Of a stretch of 7,433 nt of DNA, positions 5,543-7,433 are shown piece by piece; position 1 is the first letter of the stretch; each line of letters opens with the position of its first letter. The notes below the pieces were generated by a model that ran no database searches, was not told the DNA's origin, and saw nothing but the letters and a program-made list of their open reading frames with translations. Origin of the DNA: Pseudomonadota bacterium (GTDB lineage: Bacteria; Pseudomonadota; Alphaproteobacteria; UBA8366; JADFVY01). The position numbers and the translations under genes are program-made. Location: NCBI GenBank assembly GCA_030671915.1, contig DAOVHN010000117.1:1-7433 (forward strand). The letters run 5' to 3'.

Positions 5543-6448
5543 ATGTTATTCTTACAGAACCTCGTCGATCGCCTGGGGCTGACTGGCACTTCTGGGTCTA
5601 CTTGCGACGATGCCGAATCGGCGATGAACGCGGGCCGGTATTACAAGGCAGTCGCCATTCTGAAGCCGTTGGTCGAATCCAGGGACCCGAGGGCCCAGAT
5701 GCGCCTGGGTGGTCTTCTCATGACGGGTAACGGTATCCCGCGTAACACCGAGGCCGGGGTCGAGCTCATTCGCAATTCCGCGGAAGCTGGGTTTGTGGAT
5801 GCTGAGTTCGCGCTCGGTTCGCTGTATTGGCTCGGCGAGCACGTAGAGGAGGGTGGCGCCGAGGCGCTTCACTGGCTGCGTCGTGCTGGAAATCAGGGAA
5901 ATGTCGATGCGCAGGTGGCCGCCGGCGATCTGCTTTTGAAGGGACAAGTTGTGCCAAAGGACCTGGCCGAGGCGGCCAAGTGGTTCCGCATGGCGGCCGA
6001 ACAGGGGGATCCGCAGGCGCAGAACAATCTTGGAACGATGTGCGATCAGGGCGACGGGGTTGACAAGGACCAGGCGGAAGCGGTGCGCTGGTTTCGCGCA
6101 GCGGCCGAGCAGGGACATGTCATCGCCCAGTACAACCTGGGTTCGATGTATGAGCATGGCGACGGCGTTCTGGCCGATGGGCCGGAGGCCGTAGACTGGT
6201 ATCACGCCGCAGGTAACCAAGGATACTACAGGGCCTGCATGGCGCTAGCCCAAATGTACGAGGAGGGCCGGCAGGGCGTCCCGCTCGACAACGCATTTGC
6301 ATTTATCTGGTACTTGGCGGCGTTCAGGGAGGCGGAAAACGAAGATGACAAGCAGTTGGCGGACGATGCATGTGACCGCGTTCTCGCTAAGGCGACGCCC
6401 GAACAGATGAAGGGGATGGTGGACGCATACAGGAAAGGGGCGAAATAG
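5543..6448 (+). CDS. Sel1-like repeat (SLR) protein, function unknown
   Basis: This is a 301-residue solenoid protein. After a short N-terminal part, about six Sel1-like repeats of ~36 residues follow at roughly 49-84, 85-120, 121-156, 157-192, 193-228 and 229-266. They show the pattern 'AQ.NLG.MY..G.GV..D..EA..WFR.AAEQG' (clearest in repeats 3-5). A charged helical tail ends the protein. SLR proteins are alpha/alpha solenoids that act as protein-protein adaptors in signalling, envelope or stress functions; the specific partner cannot be inferred. An in-frame TGA (5540-5542) directly precedes the ATG, fixing the start, and AGGGAG (5527-5532) lies ten bases upstream. Many bacterial SLR proteins are exported, but residues 1-25 lack a basic n-region plus hydrophobic core, and 'SGSTC' is not a good lipobox. 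By eye, codon choice is less GC-biased than in the qmo genes. No functional link to the sulfur operon is evident. Confidence 0.9.
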   Translation: MLFLQNLVDRLGLTGTSGSTCDDAESAMNAGRYYKAVAILKPLVESRDPRAQMRLGGLLMTGNGIPRNTEAGVELIRNSAEAGFVDAEFALGSLYWLGEHVEEGGAEALHWLRRAGNQGNVDAQVAAGDLLLKGQVVPKDLAEAAKWFRMAAEQGDPQAQNNLGTMCDQGDGVDKDQAEAVRWFRAAAEQGHVIAQYNLGSMYEHGDGVLADGPEAVDWYHAAGNQGYYRACMALAQMYEEGRQGVPLDNAFAFIWYLAAFREAENEDDKQLADDACDRVLAKATPEQMKGMVDAYRKGAK

Positions 6449-6561
6449 CTTTCGGGACAATTTGCCGGCGTTTCAGTGTCTTGGCAGTCTGGTTGCATAC
6501 GCATTCTCTATGGGCAATGATGCGAGCCCAGCCCGATCCTAAAGATTAAGAACAATAATCC

Positions 6562-7433
6562 ATGCCCACCCTCGCCAACCGCCAGATCGTCCTCAAATCC
6601 CGCCCCGCCGGGCGCGTTACCGCCGACCTGTTCGAACTCGCCGAGACCCCGCGCCCTTCGCCCGGTCCTGGCAAACTCCTCATCCGTGTCCTCTATCTCT
6701 CCATCGACCCCGCCATGCGCGGCTGGATTGCTGAGGCTGCCAATTACAGTACGCCGGTGCCGCTGGGCGCGCCGATGCGGAGTTTTACGCTGGGGGAGGT
6801 GGTGGAGTCGCATCATCCGGATTATGCGCCGGGCGATCTCGTCTATGGGCGGCAGGGGTGGCAGGAATGGGCGGTCAGTGATGGCTCCGACATCGACCGG
6901 AAGGTCGATCCCTCGGAGGGGCCGGTGACGGCGGCGCTGCATGTGCTGGGGCTGAACGGGATCACGGCGTATTTCGGGCTGCTGGAGGCGGGGGAGCCGC
7001 GGGCGGGCGAGACGGTCGTGGTGTCCACGGCGGCCGGGGCGGTGGGCTCGGTTGTCGGGCAGATCGCGAAAATCAAGGGCTGCCGGGCAGTGGGTATCAC
7101 CGGCGCGCCCGCGAAGGTGCGGCAATGCCTGGACGAATTCGACTATGATGTGGCGCTGGATTATAAGGCCGAGGGCGACCTCTCGGCGGCGCTGGGCGCG
7201 GCCTGCGGGCAAGGCGTGGACGTCTATTTCGACAATACCGGCGGGGTGATCTCCGACGCCGTCATGGCGCATCTGAATGTCGGGGCGCGCGTCGTGATCT
7301 GTGGCACCATGGGCATCCCGGATGCCGTCGTGAACGAGCCGACGCCCCAGGGCCCGCGCCCCAATCGCGCGCTGCTGGTCGCCCGCGCGCGCATGCAGGG
7401 CTTCCTGGTGCTGGACCATATGCACCGGGCGGA
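6562..7433 (+). CDS. NADP-dependent medium-chain oxidoreductase, prostaglandin reductase / CurA-like, 3' truncated by window end
   Basis: The frame from the ATG at 6562 is open for 290 codons to the window edge. The product begins 'MPTLANRQIVLKSRP' and has 'YLSIDPAMRGW' (residues about 45-55), the N-terminal hallmark of the zinc-independent leukotriene B4 12-hydroxydehydrogenase / 2-alkenal reductase / CurA family. The N-terminal half is the GroES-like fold. The Rossmann domain follows with AAGAVG (157-162) for NADP(H), and 'FDNTGG' and 'ICGTMG' further on. Zinc-ligand motifs of alcohol dehydrogenases are absent. These enzymes reduce the C=C bond of alpha,beta-unsaturated aldehydes or ketones with NADPH in the cytosol; the substrate is unknown here. 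Family members are about 330-345 residues, so some 40-55 are missing. A TAA two codons upstream (6556-6558) rules out an earlier start. No clear Shine-Dalgarno is visible, only A-rich sequence. The gene starts 113 bases after the SLR gene and is probably a separate unit. Confidence 0.93.
   Translation, partial: MPTLANRQIVLKSRPAGRVTADLFELAETPRPSPGPGKLLIRVLYLSIDPAMRGWIAEAANYSTPVPLGAPMRSFTLGEVVESHHPDYAPGDLVYGRQGWQEWAVSDGSDIDRKVDPSEGPVTAALHVLGLNGITAYFGLLEAGEPRAGETVVVSTAAGAVGSVVGQIAKIKGCRAVGITGAPAKVRQCLDEFDYDVALDYKAEGDLSAALGAACGQGVDVYFDNTGGVISDAVMAHLNVGARVVICGTMGIPDAVVNEPTPQGPRPNRALLVARARMQGFLVLDHMHRA

Noticed and set aside
5440..5730. 96-codon plus-strand open frame before and overlapping the Sel1 gene
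   Set aside because: It needs a TTG start, overlaps the Sel1 repeats in another frame and has no domain. It was also considered as a frameshifted signal peptide for the Sel1 protein, but it has no proper basic n-region and hydrophobic core.
6481..6521. Promoter before the oxidoreductase gene (TTGCAT 6493-6498, AATGAT 6516-6521, 17-base spacer)
   Set aside because: The -35 matches consensus at only three of six positions and the -10 at four of six. The same quality is easily found by chance.
6508..7425. 305-codon minus-strand open frame at the right end
   Set aside because: It lies opposite the clear CurA/prostaglandin-reductase-like gene, and its Arg/His-rich translation has no recognizable family features.

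Overview
The window looks like a chromosomal segment from a GC-rich proteobacterium with dissimilatory sulfur metabolism. A sulfur-oxidizing alphaproteobacterium is my best guess, but this rests on overall character only (GC-rich codons, Sel1-type protein) and no phylogeny was done. The core is a divergent pair of transcription units. At the left edge, on the minus strand, lie the first 37 codons of sat (dissimilatory ATP sulfurylase), a gene too short here to be found by ORF length. On the plus strand is a four-gene operon, qmoA-qmoB-hdrC-hdrB (295-5384).

The four operon genes are tightly packed (gaps of 10 and 23 bases, then a one-base TAATG overlap) and almost certainly co-transcribed. They encode the soluble form of the Qmo complex: QmoA and QmoB are HdrA-like FAD/iron-sulfur proteins, HdrC has two [4Fe-4S] clusters, and HdrB has two complete CCG domains. 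The usual membrane subunit QmoC, which ties Qmo to quinone, is replaced by separate HdrC and HdrB proteins. That arrangement is known from Gram-positive sulfate reducers. Qmo-type complexes exchange electrons with APS reductase (AprAB), and Sat interconverts APS + pyrophosphate with ATP + sulfate. Sat plus Qmo therefore points to the sulfite-APS-sulfate branch, run oxidatively in a sulfur oxidizer or reductively in a sulfate reducer. aprBA is not in the window and would be expected beyond the sat side.

The 181-base region between sat and qmoA is conspicuously AT-rich. It carries a perfect 10-base palindrome inside a larger inverted repeat, a widely spaced inverted pair of TTACACAA, and a CRP/FNR-like 16-mer. 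It is probably the shared control region.

The right part looks unrelated. A Sel1-repeat protein (5543-6448) has no recognizable export signal. It is followed by the first 290 codons of a zinc-independent medium-chain NADP-dependent oxidoreductase of the prostaglandin reductase/CurA type, which runs off the end. No tRNA, rRNA, CRISPR array, insertion sequence or attachment site was seen.
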